64,000 bases of DNA from an uncultured Flavobacteriaceae bacterium (GTDB taxonomy: Bacteria > Bacteroidota > Bacteroidia > Flavobacteriales > Flavobacteriaceae): assembly GCA_947494715.1 (NCBI GenBank), contig CANLWG010000001.1, positions 62,001 through 126,000 on the forward strand. Direction: 5' to 3'. Below the pieces are notes generated by a model. The model did not search any database, was not told where the DNA came from, and saw nothing but the letters and a program-made list of their open reading frames with translations. Position 1 is the stretch's first letter, and the number at the start of each line of letters is the position of its first letter. Of the stretch, positions 54,059 to 63,374 are shown in pieces. A program made the translations under genes and the position numbers.

Positions 54059-54988
54059 TCAACTATGGTCAATTTTGATGATGTTCCTAATACCTTCCAA
54101 ATAGGGCGTAGGGGCAAGATGAAATCGCTTTTCAAATTTGCTACTGGCAAAAACATAGGTTCTATCATATTGATATAACATTTCCACCATTTCTTTCATA
54201 ATGGGAACAAATAATCCGAGTATCCGTACCAAAAACCTTGGAGCGGTTTGGTACTTTAGTGCTACTCCCATTTCTTTGGCAATGGTTTCTATCCATTCCC
54301 TTCCCGTATACGGATTCGATGCAGTGGGCAAATGCCAGACCTGATTGTAGGTGTCTTCCGTATTTCCCAATAAGGCCGTTGCTTTTGCGGCATCCGGAGT
54401 ATAGGTAAAAGAGTGCCTATGGTCAACGGAAACCAACCAATTGGCTTTTTGATTTGAAGCTAGTTTCTTGAATACCATTTCCGTCAACATACTGGTCTGT
54501 TTTATGGATGGACCATAAAAATCTGCAGATCTGGCGATGAGAGCGGTAAGCTTACCGGCCTTGACCTGATTCCAAATCATCTGTGCAATTTCGGCCCGTA
54601 TCTTTCCTTTTTTGCTTGGTGGATTTATCGGTGTGTCTTCTGTCATACCATTCAGATGATTCTTATCGTACATATAAATGTTATCAAAGAAAACCAATTT
54701 TGAGTCATTGGCCTGGCAAGCCGCTATTACATTTTCCATGAATTTAGGCCAACTCTCCTGCCATACCTTAAAACTATACGGAAACCCCACGGTGACATAA
54801 ACTATGGAAGAGCCTTCCACAGCTTTTTGGACTGCATCAGGATTCAGCAAATCAGCGGATACAAGTTCGTCCGTTGCATTCACTTTTTCCGGATTTCGGC
54901 TTACCAATCGTATGTTGGTGGTATATTTGGTAAGTGCCTTGGCCAGTTCCGTACCGATTGCTCCTCCAGAGCCTAAAATAGTTTGCAT
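54059..54988 (-). CDS. NAD-dependent epimerase/dehydratase-like SDR
   Basis: About 309 residues from the ATG at 54988, directly before the nucleotide-binding motif GSGGAIG (6-12); longer frames upstream are unlikely. Extended SDR features: VYVTVGFPYSFKVW, FFDNIYMYDKNHLNG (atypical catalytic YxxxN region), ARSADFYGPSI and HSFTYTPDAAKAT. The catalytic YxxxK appears altered to YDKNH, so activity is uncertain. It follows the pirin gene on the minus strand and may be co-transcribed with it. Confidence 0.82.
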   Translation of the reverse strand: MQTILGSGGAIGTELAKALTKYTTNIRLVSRNPEKVNATDELVSADLLNPDAVQKAVEGSSIVYVTVGFPYSFKVWQESWPKFMENVIAACQANDSKLVFFDNIYMYDKNHLNGMTEDTPINPPSKKGKIRAEIAQMIWNQVKAGKLTALIARSADFYGPSIKQTSMLTEMVFKKLASNQKANWLVSVDHRHSFTYTPDAAKATALLGNTEDTYNQVWHLPTASNPYTGREWIETIAKEMGVALKYQTAPRFLVRILGLFVPIMKEMVEMLYQYDRTYVFASSKFEKRFHLAPTPYLEGIRNIIKIDHS

Positions 54989-55093
54989 AGCATTAATTTT
55001 TTGATTGGTAAACCCCATTAAAGTTAACAAACTTTAGTCTGATATGTTTAGCACATCCCATGCCTTATCACCCCAATTTTTAAAGGACTATAG

Positions 55094-56425
55094 CTATAAA
55101 AGCCCACGAGCCTTTATCTCCAAATATTTATTGATGGTATTAATGGTGAGGTCTTTGGGCTTGGTAAGGATGGTCTGTATGCCATACCGCTGCAATTCTT
55201 TTTGCATTAACCGTTTTTCTAGGGAAAACTTTTCGGCAATGGTTTTATGGTAAATGGTTTGTAGGTCTTCTGCATCGGTGGCTATAAGTTCCTCCAGTTC
55301 CGTATTCTCAAAAAATATAACCACCAATACGTGATGTTTTGCCATGGCCAGAAGAAAGGGTAATTGCCGTTTGAGGGCCGAGATGTGCTCAAAGTTTGTA
55401 TAGAGAAGCAATAAGCTTCTGTGGGTCACCTTTCGTTTTATATGTGCATAAAGCAATCCGAAATCGGAATCGGTAAACTCTGTTGTGATATTGTATAGTT
55501 TTTCCAAAATTGTATTGAGGTGGGTAATCTTCTGTAGCGCAGGGACGAAGGATTCTATGTTCTTTGAAAAAGTAAGCATTCCCGTTTTATCGTTTCTTTT
55601 TAAGGCTACATTGGAAAAGGCCAGGGTAGCATTAATGGCGTAGTCCAATAACTTTAATTCATTAAAGGGCATTTTCATTACCCGGCCCGTGTCTATGAGG
55701 GAGTAAATAGGCTGTGATTTTTCGTCCTGATATTGATTTACCATCAACTGATTATGCTTAGCGGTAGCCTTCCAATTAATGGTCCTGAAATCGTCTCCTC
55801 TTACATATTCCTTTATCTGTTCAAACTCTTGGGTGTGGCCGATTCGGCGATTTTTTTTTAAACCGAATTCCGTCAGCTTATTGTTTATGGCCAGAAAATC
55901 ATATTGTTGCATTTGAATGATACTTGGGTATACAGGTACCATCTGATCTTTTTGAAAAACGAAGCGTCGCTTTACGATTTTTAAGGGTGATGAGGCATAG
56001 AGGTTGAGGTTTCCAAACATATACTCGCCACGGTCTACGGGTCGTACGGAATATTCAAATGTTTTCCATTCTCCTTTTGTGATAGATGTATTATGTACAA
56101 AGTCTCTTTTTTGAAATTGGATTGGAAGCTCATCGATAATGGATACATAGGTCTTAAAAGAATAATGTGTGGCAAACCGAATGCTTAGAGGATTTAAATC
56201 ACTATTGGATAGTTTTTTGGGAAGCCTTCTATGTGCTTCAAGACCTTTTATATTGGAATAGAGCAAATAGATATCGAACAGGAATAGACCCAAGAGCACC
56301 CATGTAAGCAGCCATGCAATGGGATATAGCCAAGGGATCCAATATGATACTACAAAACATGCGGACAATAAGGCAAGGTATCTGAAAAATGTGTTATGTA
56401 TGTAGAACGACCTTAAAAAATGCAC
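55094..56425 (-). CDS. DUF58 domain protein
   Basis: A 443-residue protein with two N-terminal membrane helices (about 12-52), and the DUF58 core EYVRGDDFRTINWKATAKHN (about 205-224), followed by a von-Willebrand-A-like part with LIDTGRVM and the C-terminal HVLVVIFFENTEL. DUF58 proteins usually work with a MoxR ATPase, and here MoxR precedes it by 3 bp. The role may be assembly or quality control of envelope proteins. Confidence 0.88.
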   Translation of the reverse strand: MHFLRSFYIHNTFFRYLALLSACFVVSYWIPWLYPIAWLLTWVLLGLFLFDIYLLYSNIKGLEAHRRLPKKLSNSDLNPLSIRFATHYSFKTYVSIIDELPIQFQKRDFVHNTSITKGEWKTFEYSVRPVDRGEYMFGNLNLYASSPLKIVKRRFVFQKDQMVPVYPSIIQMQQYDFLAINNKLTEFGLKKNRRIGHTQEFEQIKEYVRGDDFRTINWKATAKHNQLMVNQYQDEKSQPIYSLIDTGRVMKMPFNELKLLDYAINATLAFSNVALKRNDKTGMLTFSKNIESFVPALQKITHLNTILEKLYNITTEFTDSDFGLLYAHIKRKVTHRSLLLLYTNFEHISALKRQLPFLLAMAKHHVLVVIFFENTELEELIATDAEDLQTIYHKTIAEKFSLEKRLMQKELQRYGIQTILTKPKDLTINTINKYLEIKARGLL

Positions 56426-56428
56426 GGC

Positions 56429-57427
56429 TTACCTTGGTATTTCAACAGATTCCATAATCATGCTTACCACGCTATCGGTGGTCATACCTTCCATTTCCCG
56501 TTCCGGAGTTAGGATAATCCGATGATTTAGTACGGGGATCAAGGCCCGTTTAATATCTTCGGGAATAACAAAATCGCGCCCATTAATGGCAGCGAAGGCC
56601 TTGGCCGTATTTAGGGTTGCTATGGAAGCTCTTGGCGAACCACCTAGATACAAATGTGGGTGGTTACGGGTTTTTGTAATAATGTCGGCGATATACTTGA
56701 CTATTTTTTCCTCAACAATGATTTCTTGGATCTTGGATTTATAGTCGGTCAATTGCTTGGGTGTAATAACGGACTTTATCATTTCCTGGGGTCTTGAACC
56801 TTTCCGGTCATGATGGGTCTGAATGATCTGTATTTCTTCCTCAACAGATGGGTAAGCGACCTTTATCTTAAAGATAAATCGATCCAATTGTGCCTCTGGT
56901 AGCGCGTAAGTGCCTTCCTGTTCAATAGGGTTTTGTGTGGCCAACACCATGAAGGGGGTATCCATGGTATAGGTTGTGCCATCCATAGTTACCTGGCGTT
57001 CCTCCATAGTCTCGAACAAAGCCGCCTGGGTCTTTGCCGGTGCTCGATTAATTTCATCGATCAATATGATATTTGAAAAAATGGGACCTTGTTTGAACTC
57101 AAATTCAGAAGAACTGACATTAAAGATGGAAGTTCCCAGAATGTCACTTGGCATTAAGTCTGGAGTGAACTGAATTCGACTAAAATCGGTCTTTAAGGTC
57201 TTGGCAAAAAGTTTGGCCGTAATGGTTTTGGCAATCCCGGGAACTCCCTCTATAAGCACATGACCATCCACCAAAAGGGATACGATTAGGAGCTCTACAA
57301 AATCTTTTTGACCTATAATGACCTTGGAAAGTTCAGCCTTGATATCGTCAACAGTTTTTTTTAGGCCTTCCAATGGAATACGACTGTTAAAACTAAGCTC
57401 CTCTTCGGGATTACTATTTTCTTCCAT
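56429..57427 (-). CDS. MoxR-type AAA+ ATPase
   Basis: A 332-residue AAA+ ATPase. Walker A EGVPGIAKT (60-68), Walker B ILIDEINR (121-128), RAPAKTQAALFETMEER (128-144), sensor 1 FMVLATQNPIEQEGTY, then a lid domain with GGSPRASIATLNTAKAFA. MoxR ATPases act as chaperones for partner complexes with a DUF58 or VWA protein. Its start overlaps the end of the DUF4350 gene by 14 bp, so translation is coupled. Confidence 0.95.
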   Translation of the reverse strand: MEENSNPEEELSFNSRIPLEGLKKTVDDIKAELSKVIIGQKDFVELLIVSLLVDGHVLIEGVPGIAKTITAKLFAKTLKTDFSRIQFTPDLMPSDILGTSIFNVSSSEFEFKQGPIFSNIILIDEINRAPAKTQAALFETMEERQVTMDGTTYTMDTPFMVLATQNPIEQEGTYALPEAQLDRFIFKIKVAYPSVEEEIQIIQTHHDRKGSRPQEMIKSVITPKQLTDYKSKIQEIIVEEKIVKYIADIITKTRNHPHLYLGGSPRASIATLNTAKAFAAINGRDFVIPEDIKRALIPVLNHRIILTPEREMEGMTTDSVVSMIMESVEIPR

Positions 57428-58634
57428 TTGTTTTTGCTTTGAATTTTTCTATTGAGGTATTCAGTTTTTTGAGCTCGGTATCGTTGATTTCCATGCGGAC
57501 TTTTAATTTTTCTATAAAGTTGAACAGCTCCTTCACTTCTTCTACGGAATGGTTACTGCGGGATGCAAGGTTGGCATAAAATCCTTCATCCCTGTTTTGG
57601 GTGTCCAAATAAAAACGAGACCGGAGGTATTCCAAAAAATAGGCTATTTTGTGCTCGGCTATTTGTCTTTGTTCCCCTTTTTCAAAATACATATCCGCTA
57701 TGGTCCTTGTAAAGGTGAGTGTCCGGTTTTTTAAGGGACGCACCAAGGGAATGGCACGCTGCTTTCTTTTTCCCTCAAAAATTACATAAAAAAGGGTGCC
57801 TATCAATACAATGTAATAGGCCCATTTTAACTCTTTAGTGCTCAAAAAAATATGCATCGGAGAGGTGAAGACAGCTTTTCCTGCCTTGTGATGATTATCC
57901 ATGTAGATGGTTTGCGAACCATTCAAGTAGGATAGTAGACCGGCCGTATAATCCTTGTTCCCTTCCTTTAAAATAAAGTAATTGGTAAATGCCTTGGGAA
58001 ATAAAGAGAGGATAATTTCCCCTTTACCGAACTTCTGTTTTATTACATTAAACCGCGCTGTTTGGGTACTATCATTTACCGATGGAATTTCCACCGCTCC
58101 CAAAACCTTGCTATTCAAAGTATCCAAGGATTCAAAATAGGCGGCGTAACTATCCTTATCAAATGGATAGGGGGAATCTTGCTTTAGCATGGGATGGACC
58201 AATTTATGAAATTGTACCCCTTCCTGGCCAAAGCCTGCATAAAGAGATCCAATTTCTATATGTAACGTGTCCAATAACTGTTCTTCAAAACTCCCTGCAG
58301 CCATAAATAGGTTGTTGCCCTCGGCCGTCCAATCCAAGAGCGTGTTTAATTCCGTTTCCCCAAATTGTATACGATCGTTTACAAAAAAGTAGGTGCCCTC
58401 CACATCGGAATTGGTAGTTAAAAATTCAAAGGGTGGTATACGTATTTGTTCAATCCTGCCCGAAAAAAAATGTGCCATAACCTCATTGAGTACATAGGTG
58501 CCATAGGGTATTTTGTGCTGCATAACATAGGAGGGAAACCAATTGATTTCCTTGGGCTTATTGTACTGCATAAGCATTAAAAGAGCAACGGTCAGTATGG
58601 CTATGGCGATATATACAGCACTCTTTTTACCCAT
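57414..58634 (-). CDS. DUF4350 domain membrane protein
   Basis: A 406-residue protein: one N-terminal membrane helix (about 6-22), an extracytoplasmic DUF4350-like part (about 35-225; LNTLLDWTAEGNNLFMAAGSFE, FGKGEIILSLFPKAFTNYFIL), a second helix (about 276-294, YYIVLIGTLFYVIFEG), then a cytosolic tail with coiled-coil (SVEEVKELFNFIEKLKVRME). DUF4350 is related to ThuA/GATase-like folds, usually next to MoxR and DUF58. Overlaps DUF4129 by 8 bp. Confidence 0.8.
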   Translation of the reverse strand: MGKKSAVYIAIAILTVALLMLMQYNKPKEINWFPSYVMQHKIPYGTYVLNEVMAHFFSGRIEQIRIPPFEFLTTNSDVEGTYFFVNDRIQFGETELNTLLDWTAEGNNLFMAAGSFEEQLLDTLHIEIGSLYAGFGQEGVQFHKLVHPMLKQDSPYPFDKDSYAAYFESLDTLNSKVLGAVEIPSVNDSTQTARFNVIKQKFGKGEIILSLFPKAFTNYFILKEGNKDYTAGLLSYLNGSQTIYMDNHHKAGKAVFTSPMHIFLSTKELKWAYYIVLIGTLFYVIFEGKRKQRAIPLVRPLKNRTLTFTRTIADMYFEKGEQRQIAEHKIAYFLEYLRSRFYLDTQNRDEGFYANLASRSNHSVEEVKELFNFIEKLKVRMEINDTELKKLNTSIEKFKAKTNGRK

Positions 58635-59367
58635 TTTTTAGTATTCGTTTTTTTAGGGCGGCAAAAGTAATTTCAAGCCTAGTATATTTCCCCTCATCGA
58701 TATCAAAACCCCCGTACCAAATATAATCGTATAGTCGGGTAATGTGCCCAAACGGCTGTTTTAACTCAGGTTCCTCAATTTCGGAGATGTAGTCCGCATT
58801 GGTCTTCTGAAGCTGCCATTCTATAAATTCCCCATCACTTAGCATTTTTAAAATGTGGAGGTAATAATATCGAATGGCCAAGCGATAGTCCTTTTGTTGT
58901 AGGGCTTTTTGAATCAGCTGTTGGATATCCTCGTTTTTAATAATGTGCTCCTCTTCGGAAAGTGCTACCAAGGATTGATTCTTTTTGGAATAGAGCAGCG
59001 ACCTTGCATTGACGTTGAGAAAAAACTTAATGAGCAAAAAAAGAAGCAACCCCAAAAGGATATAGGGTATCCAGCTGAAAAAATCAGCTAAAAACCCAGC
59101 TGCCTTTTCTACACCGAAAAGCCATTCGAAAAAATCAAGGAGCACATTGCCCAACCAAGTTTTTAGATTGTCCCACCAAGTAGGATCGGACTTTATAACC
59201 TCATAATTGAAGTCAGGGTCGTTTTTATAAGCCTGTAAATCCTCATCCGTGATTTTTTTGATCTCCAACGGCCCTTTATCAAAAACAATACCTGTAGAAT
59301 CCCTTTGTCCCATAGCCGAAATTGTCCCTAGAATCAAAAGGCAGAAAAAAAGCAAAAGTTTTCCCAT
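58627..59367 (-). CDS. DUF4129 domain protein
   Basis: A 246-residue protein with a signal peptide (MGKLLLFFCLLILGTISAMGQ), one membrane helix (about 96-115, IPYILLGLLLFLLIKFF) and a cytosolic DUF4129 domain (about 150-246; DYRLAIRYYYLHILKMLSD, TNADYISEI, YDYIWYGGFDID). DUF4129 domains occur as tails of transglutaminase-like proteins, but no transglutaminase domain is here. Part of the MoxR operon. Confidence 0.85.
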   Translation of the reverse strand: MGKLLLFFCLLILGTISAMGQRDSTGIVFDKGPLEIKKITDEDLQAYKNDPDFNYEVIKSDPTWWDNLKTWLGNVLLDFFEWLFGVEKAAGFLADFFSWIPYILLGLLLFLLIKFFLNVNARSLLYSKKNQSLVALSEEEHIIKNEDIQQLIQKALQQKDYRLAIRYYYLHILKMLSDGEFIEWQLQKTNADYISEIEEPELKQPFGHITRLYDYIWYGGFDIDEGKYTRLEITFAALKKRILKNG

Positions 59368-59369
59368 AC

Positions 59370-60251
59370 CTAATTTTCAGGGGTTTTGCCTAAGTTTTGA
59401 ATGCGCTCGTAGGTACCTGTGAAATTCTTTTTCTCGTTTAAGTTAAAATATACGAAGGCAGCGGCTATAACGGATATTAAATTGAGCAGAAGACTGGCCA
59501 AAGTGCTTAGTACATTCAATAGGATGTAGATGGGATCCACAAAATTGCCGGTCATGTTTTCGGCGTCCAATTCTCCGGAGAAAATGCCCATTTTCATCCA
59601 GCTGTAGATGGCGGCCGGTATATTAAATGCATAGCTGGCAATGCCCACAATTATACCAATGACGAATAACGTCGCAAAGGTAATCCACCATTCGTCCTTT
59701 ATCAGGGTAAAGCTATATCCATAAGCCTCTGTAGCTCCTTTTTGGTTAAATACCAGTACGGAAAAAGAAAGCACCAAGGGTACATATAGGTAAACTCCGG
59801 GAATGATACAGGCCATGAATCCGGCTATGATGGACAGAACCACCAAAAACCCCAATCCAATAAAACTCCACAACGTGGCATAGACTTCCCTTTTAATTTC
59901 AGCCAGATTAATACCACCCTTATTATTGGCATAGGATTTTATATAATGTAAAGTGGTGGACTGCGAGATAGAATAGACCAATACCAAAGAAATCAAGAAA
60001 ATAAAAAGGGACAACACCATTATGGCTCCTCCAAATATTTGGTCGGAAGCTTCTGATGCAATATCAAAAAAAGGTTGAAACGAATACAGATAAAATCCCG
60101 AGGCTATGAGCATTACCACTAAGTAGGGGCCGACTATTTTAAAGTACGTGGCAAAAAAAGGTTTAAACTGACTTCGGAGAAAAGCTAGGGTGTCCGATAA
60201 AACCTCGCCAAGTTCCCGTTGTTTTTTGAACTCAATATAGTCATCCTTCAT
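59370..60251 (-). CDS. Multi-pass membrane protein of the MoxR operon
   Basis: A 293-residue protein with about six hydrophobic segments. An N-terminal soluble part (1-35, IEFKKQRELGEVLSDTLAFLRSQFKPF) precedes ATYFKIVGPYLVVMLIASGFYLYSF. The segment CIIPGVYLYVPLVLSFSVLVFNQ with its Pro-Gly resembles glycerophosphodiesterase membrane-domain or DUF4013-type proteins. No catalytic motif seen. Its end lies 2 bp from the DUF4129 gene and its start overlaps the SpoIIM gene by 11 bp. Confidence 0.7.
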   Translation of the reverse strand: MKDDYIEFKKQRELGEVLSDTLAFLRSQFKPFFATYFKIVGPYLVVMLIASGFYLYSFQPFFDIASEASDQIFGGAIMVLSLFIFLISLVLVYSISQSTTLHYIKSYANNKGGINLAEIKREVYATLWSFIGLGFLVVLSIIAGFMACIIPGVYLYVPLVLSFSVLVFNQKGATEAYGYSFTLIKDEWWITFATLFVIGIIVGIASYAFNIPAAIYSWMKMGIFSGELDAENMTGNFVDPIYILLNVLSTLASLLLNLISVIAAAFVYFNLNEKKNFTGTYERIQNLGKTPEN

Positions 60252-61206
60252 GGTATAGTTTTTTATGGATTTGTCTCGGATAAATAATGTAATAGAATAT
60301 AATCAGTGCCAATGAGCTCCCAATAATCAGAATGGCCAGTATATCTGGCATTTCGGTATGTCGGGTAACAAATCCTTCCAAGAACCCTGCGATAATAAAG
60401 AAAGGAACCGTGCTGATCATAATCTTTAAACCGTTCTTTACCCCTCTTTTAAACGATTCCAATCGGGTGTAGGTTCCAGGAAATAACATTCCATTGGCCA
60501 GTACAAGGCCGGCACATCCTGCTATAATAATGACCGAAATCTCAATAGTACCATGAATCCAAATGGTACGTGCGGACTCCCACATAAGCCCCTTGTCATA
60601 AAAAAAGTATTGAAAACTACCGAGCATAATACCGTTCTGTAGCATAATGATCAGGGTGCCCACACCAAGAAAAATACCATAAGCGAAGGCCAAAAGGGCT
60701 ACACGGATATTGTTGATGGTTATACCCAGGAACATATTAAACTCACCCATTTCCTTGTAAACGGCCATGGGGTCATCCTTTTTTATATTTTCCAAGGTCA
60801 TGTTCACATAGCCATCCCCTAAAATGGACCGAACAAAATCCCCCTCATTGGCAGAAGAAAAAGCGCCTACCACAACAAAAAAGGTAAAAACCAAAAAGGC
60901 GATGAGCAATTCCCTATGGTGGTAATAGAACATCATTGGAAACTCGTTTTTCCAAAATTCGACAATACGATTCTTCGGCTCCCTTTTAGTTCTGTATATC
61001 TTTTGATGTGCTTGGGATGCAAGGGAATTTAGATAGAACTCCGTATTACTACCACCATAAAAGGTCTTGGCATAACTGAGGTGGTCTGTGATTTCAATAT
61101 AGAGATCGGACAATACATCGGGCGCTATCTTCGTTTTGTTGGACAGGGCATTTTCAAAAACAGCCCATTTGTCTTTATTTTGCTTTACGAATGCCGCCTC
61201 GCGCAT
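60241..61206 (-). CDS. Stage II sporulation protein M-like (SpoIIM) membrane protein
   Basis: A 321-residue protein from the ATG at 61206 (an upstream TTG is also in frame). An N-terminal soluble region (1-95, with AHQKIYRTKREPKNRIVEFW) is followed by about five membrane helices; the pattern NNIRVALLAFAYGIFLGVGTLIIMLQNGIMLG and IWIHGTIEISVIIIAGCAGL is the SpoIIM/DUF95 hallmark. In Bacillus SpoIIM acts in septal peptidoglycan remodelling; in non-sporulating bacteria its partner is often an RDD protein, and the RDD gene is divergent 32 bp away. Confidence 0.9.
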   Translation of the reverse strand: MREAAFVKQNKDKWAVFENALSNKTKIAPDVLSDLYIEITDHLSYAKTFYGGSNTEFYLNSLASQAHQKIYRTKREPKNRIVEFWKNEFPMMFYYHHRELLIAFLVFTFFVVVGAFSSANEGDFVRSILGDGYVNMTLENIKKDDPMAVYKEMGEFNMFLGITINNIRVALLAFAYGIFLGVGTLIIMLQNGIMLGSFQYFFYDKGLMWESARTIWIHGTIEISVIIIAGCAGLVLANGMLFPGTYTRLESFKRGVKNGLKIMISTVPFFIIAGFLEGFVTRHTEMPDILAILIIGSSLALIIFYYIIYPRQIHKKLYHEG

Positions 61207-61238
61207 CAACTTTGGGTTTACCTCAAAGAAACGAAACT

Positions 61239-61955
61239 ATGGAACAATTTCAAATAGAAACGGCCCAAAATATAAGTATCGATCAAAATACGGCCCATCT
61301 GGGAGACCGCATGCTGGCGTACATCATAGACAGTTTCGTGATATTGGTCTATACCGTATTGATCATTTGGCTATTATTGGCGCTTGAGGTGGATTTTGCC
61401 GATATGTGGGCGCTATATCTGCTGTTAAGTTTGCCCGCCTTTTTATACTACGTTCTTTTGGAAACCTTTACGGACGGGAAGACCATCGGAAAGAACCTTA
61501 TGCACATCCGTGTGGTGAAACTTGACGGCTCAAAGCCCAATTTTACCAGTTATTTTGTTCGGTGGATCTTGCGAATAATTGATGTGACCTTGAGTTCGGG
61601 TGGGGTGGCGGTATTGACCATATTGATTAGGGGTAAAGGACAACGGGTAGGGGATATTGCTGCTGGGACTACGGTTATCAGCGAACGTAAAAGGGTCTTT
61701 CTAAAAGACACTATCTTGCGGGAGTTGCCTCAGGATTATGTTCCAAAATTTCCCCAGGTAACTGTTTTTAAGGATAGGGAGATGCAGACCATAAAAGAAC
61801 TTTATGATTCCGCGCGAGTAAACGGGGACCATCAAATTATTGTTTCACTTAGTGATAAGATCAAAGAAGTGGCCGAAATAGTTACGGACCTAAAACCAAT
61901 TGACTTCGTGGATATTGCCATTAAGGATTACAACTATTATACCCAACAGTTATAA
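61239..61955 (+). CDS. RDD family membrane protein
   Basis: A 238-residue protein from the ATG at 61239. The RDD domain (about 19-165) has HLGDRMLAYIIDSFVIL, LETFTDGKTIGKNLMHIRVV and GQRVGDIAAGTTVI, all as expected; the C-terminal part is soluble and predicted helical. RDD proteins are small membrane proteins whose role is mostly unknown, some being sodium antiporters. Divergent from SpoIIM; the two families often occur together in genomes. Confidence 0.92.
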   Translation: MEQFQIETAQNISIDQNTAHLGDRMLAYIIDSFVILVYTVLIIWLLLALEVDFADMWALYLLLSLPAFLYYVLLETFTDGKTIGKNLMHIRVVKLDGSKPNFTSYFVRWILRIIDVTLSSGGVAVLTILIRGKGQRVGDIAAGTTVISERKRVFLKDTILRELPQDYVPKFPQVTVFKDREMQTIKELYDSARVNGDHQIIVSLSDKIKEVAEIVTDLKPIDFVDIAIKDYNYYTQQL

Positions 61956-61959
61956 CCCT

Positions 61960-62571
61960 ATGTTCTATTATATAATTGATATTCTGGGAACTATTGCCTT
62001 TGCCATTTCAGGAGTATTGGTGGCTATGGAGAAAAAGCTGGATTTATTCGGGGTATTTATCATTGCCTTTGTTACCGCAGTAGGAGGGGGGACCTTACGT
62101 GATATGCTTATTGGTAACGCACCGGTTGCGTGGATGAGCAATCCTGATTACGTCATTACTATTGTGGGATCCGTGATTTTCGCCATTCTTTTTATAAACC
62201 AGCTAAAATATTTGAGGAGGACACTTTTTTTGTTCGATACTATAGGTATTGGACTTTTTACAATGGTTGGGATAGAAAAGGGAATTTCGGCCGATCTTAT
62301 GCCTATAATGTGCATATTCCTAGGGACTATTACAGCTTCCTTCGGGGGTGTTATCCGTGATATCCTATGCAATGAAATCCCTGTGATTTTCAGAAAAGAA
62401 ATCTATGCTACAGCATGTATTTTGGGAGGAGTTAGCTATTTTCTTTTGCTTAAGCTGCCTTGGGATGGAACCTTTTCCTATATCACGGCGATTTTTATTA
62501 TCATCATTATCCGATTATTGGCTGTACGGTTTAAAATTACATTGCCCAATATTTATAGAAACGAAAAGTAA
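61960..62571 (+). CDS. TRIC-like / YicG (UPF0126) membrane protein
   Basis: A 203-residue protein, the ATG at 61960 four bases after the RDD stop. Two internal repeats each carry a glycine-rich motif: VTAVGGGTLRDMLIG (about 44-58) and ASFGGVIRDILCNEIPVIF (about 127-145), the hallmarks of the UPF0126/TRIC-channel group, proposed to conduct cations or glycine. Seven membrane helices. Probably in an operon with the RDD gene. Confidence 0.92.
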   Translation: MFYYIIDILGTIAFAISGVLVAMEKKLDLFGVFIIAFVTAVGGGTLRDMLIGNAPVAWMSNPDYVITIVGSVIFAILFINQLKYLRRTLFLFDTIGIGLFTMVGIEKGISADLMPIMCIFLGTITASFGGVIRDILCNEIPVIFRKEIYATACILGGVSYFLLLKLPWDGTFSYITAIFIIIIIRLLAVRFKITLPNIYRNEK

Positions 62572-62575
62572 AGTT

Positions 62576-62638
62576 TCAAATTCCAAACGGCAAAATCCAA
62601 TTTCCTAAAAGACTGTTTTATTGAAATTTGGAATTTGA
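62576..62638. repeat. Inverted repeat of TCAAATTCCAAA between convergent genes
   Basis: Arm 62576-62587 (TCAAATTCCAAA) and its exact reverse complement at 62627-62638 (TTTGGAATTTGA), 39-bp spacer. It fills the gap between the TRIC-like gene and the cyclophilin gene, so it may act as a bidirectional terminator. The same 12-mer occurs at 13065. Confidence 0.65.
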
Positions 62639-62660
62639 GTTTTGAGATTTAAGTTGAGAT

Positions 62661-63374
62661 TTATTCCACAACCTCCGCTTTTTCTATATATATATTTTGA
62701 AAGGGCCAATCTCCTTTGCCTACCCTCACCTTGTTTATTTTATCCACCACGTCCATTCCCTGAATTACTTTTCCAAAGGGTGTATATTCCCCATCCAAAT
62801 GATAAGAGCCCGGATTCGTAACAACGATAAAAAACTCATAGGGCGAGGCCAACATATGTGGGTTGTTGATTTCGCTACTGGGCATGGACAACGTACCCCT
62901 ATGATGCTTATATCCCTTACGCGTGTCCGGTGGTAGGAGATAGCGCCCAATTTCCCGGCGTTTATCCGGTGTGGCCTTGTCATCTGCGTTTCCACCTTGG
63001 ATGATGAAGTTTTTTACGACGCGATGAAATTGTGTGCCATCGAAATACCCCTTTCTGGTCAAGAAGATAAAATTGGCTTTGTGATAGGGTACATTGTCAT
63101 AAAGCTGTACTGTAAAACTACCCATACTAGTGGTTAATTTTACCTTGTTTACCTTCAGGTCCTTTTGGTAGTCAAAGAAAAAATCGATAGCGTTTTCCTC
63201 GGTAAGCAGAAATTTTTCTTCCTCTTCTTCGGATACCAGGGAATCAATTTGCGTAGTATCCTTTTCAATGGATCTTGCCTGCTCCTTGGTCTGTTTTTTA
63301 ACCGGGGAATCCCCGCATCCAGCCAAAAAAAATAGTAGTAATATTGTATGCAAAGCGATTTTTTTCAATAGCAT
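62661..63374 (-). CDS. Cyclophilin-type peptidyl-prolyl isomerase, lipoprotein
   Basis: A 237-residue lipoprotein: lipobox FFLAGC gives Cys20, then an acidic linker (about 38-58, SLVSEEEEEKF). The cyclophilin domain (about 80-237) has TQFHRVVKNFIIQGGNADD with the catalytic Arg, SPYEFFIVVTNPG and GEYTPFGKVIQGMDVVDKI. It helps fold periplasmic proteins. The ATG at 63374 overlaps the start codon of the divergent Nudix gene by two bases; a TTG two codons later is possible. Confidence 0.92.
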   Translation of the reverse strand: MLLKKIALHTILLLFFLAGCGDSPVKKQTKEQARSIEKDTTQIDSLVSEEEEEKFLLTEENAIDFFFDYQKDLKVNKVKLTTSMGSFTVQLYDNVPYHKANFIFLTRKGYFDGTQFHRVVKNFIIQGGNADDKATPDKRREIGRYLLPPDTRKGYKHHRGTLSMPSSEINNPHMLASPYEFFIVVTNPGSYHLDGEYTPFGKVIQGMDVVDKINKVRVGKGDWPFQNIYIEKAEVVE

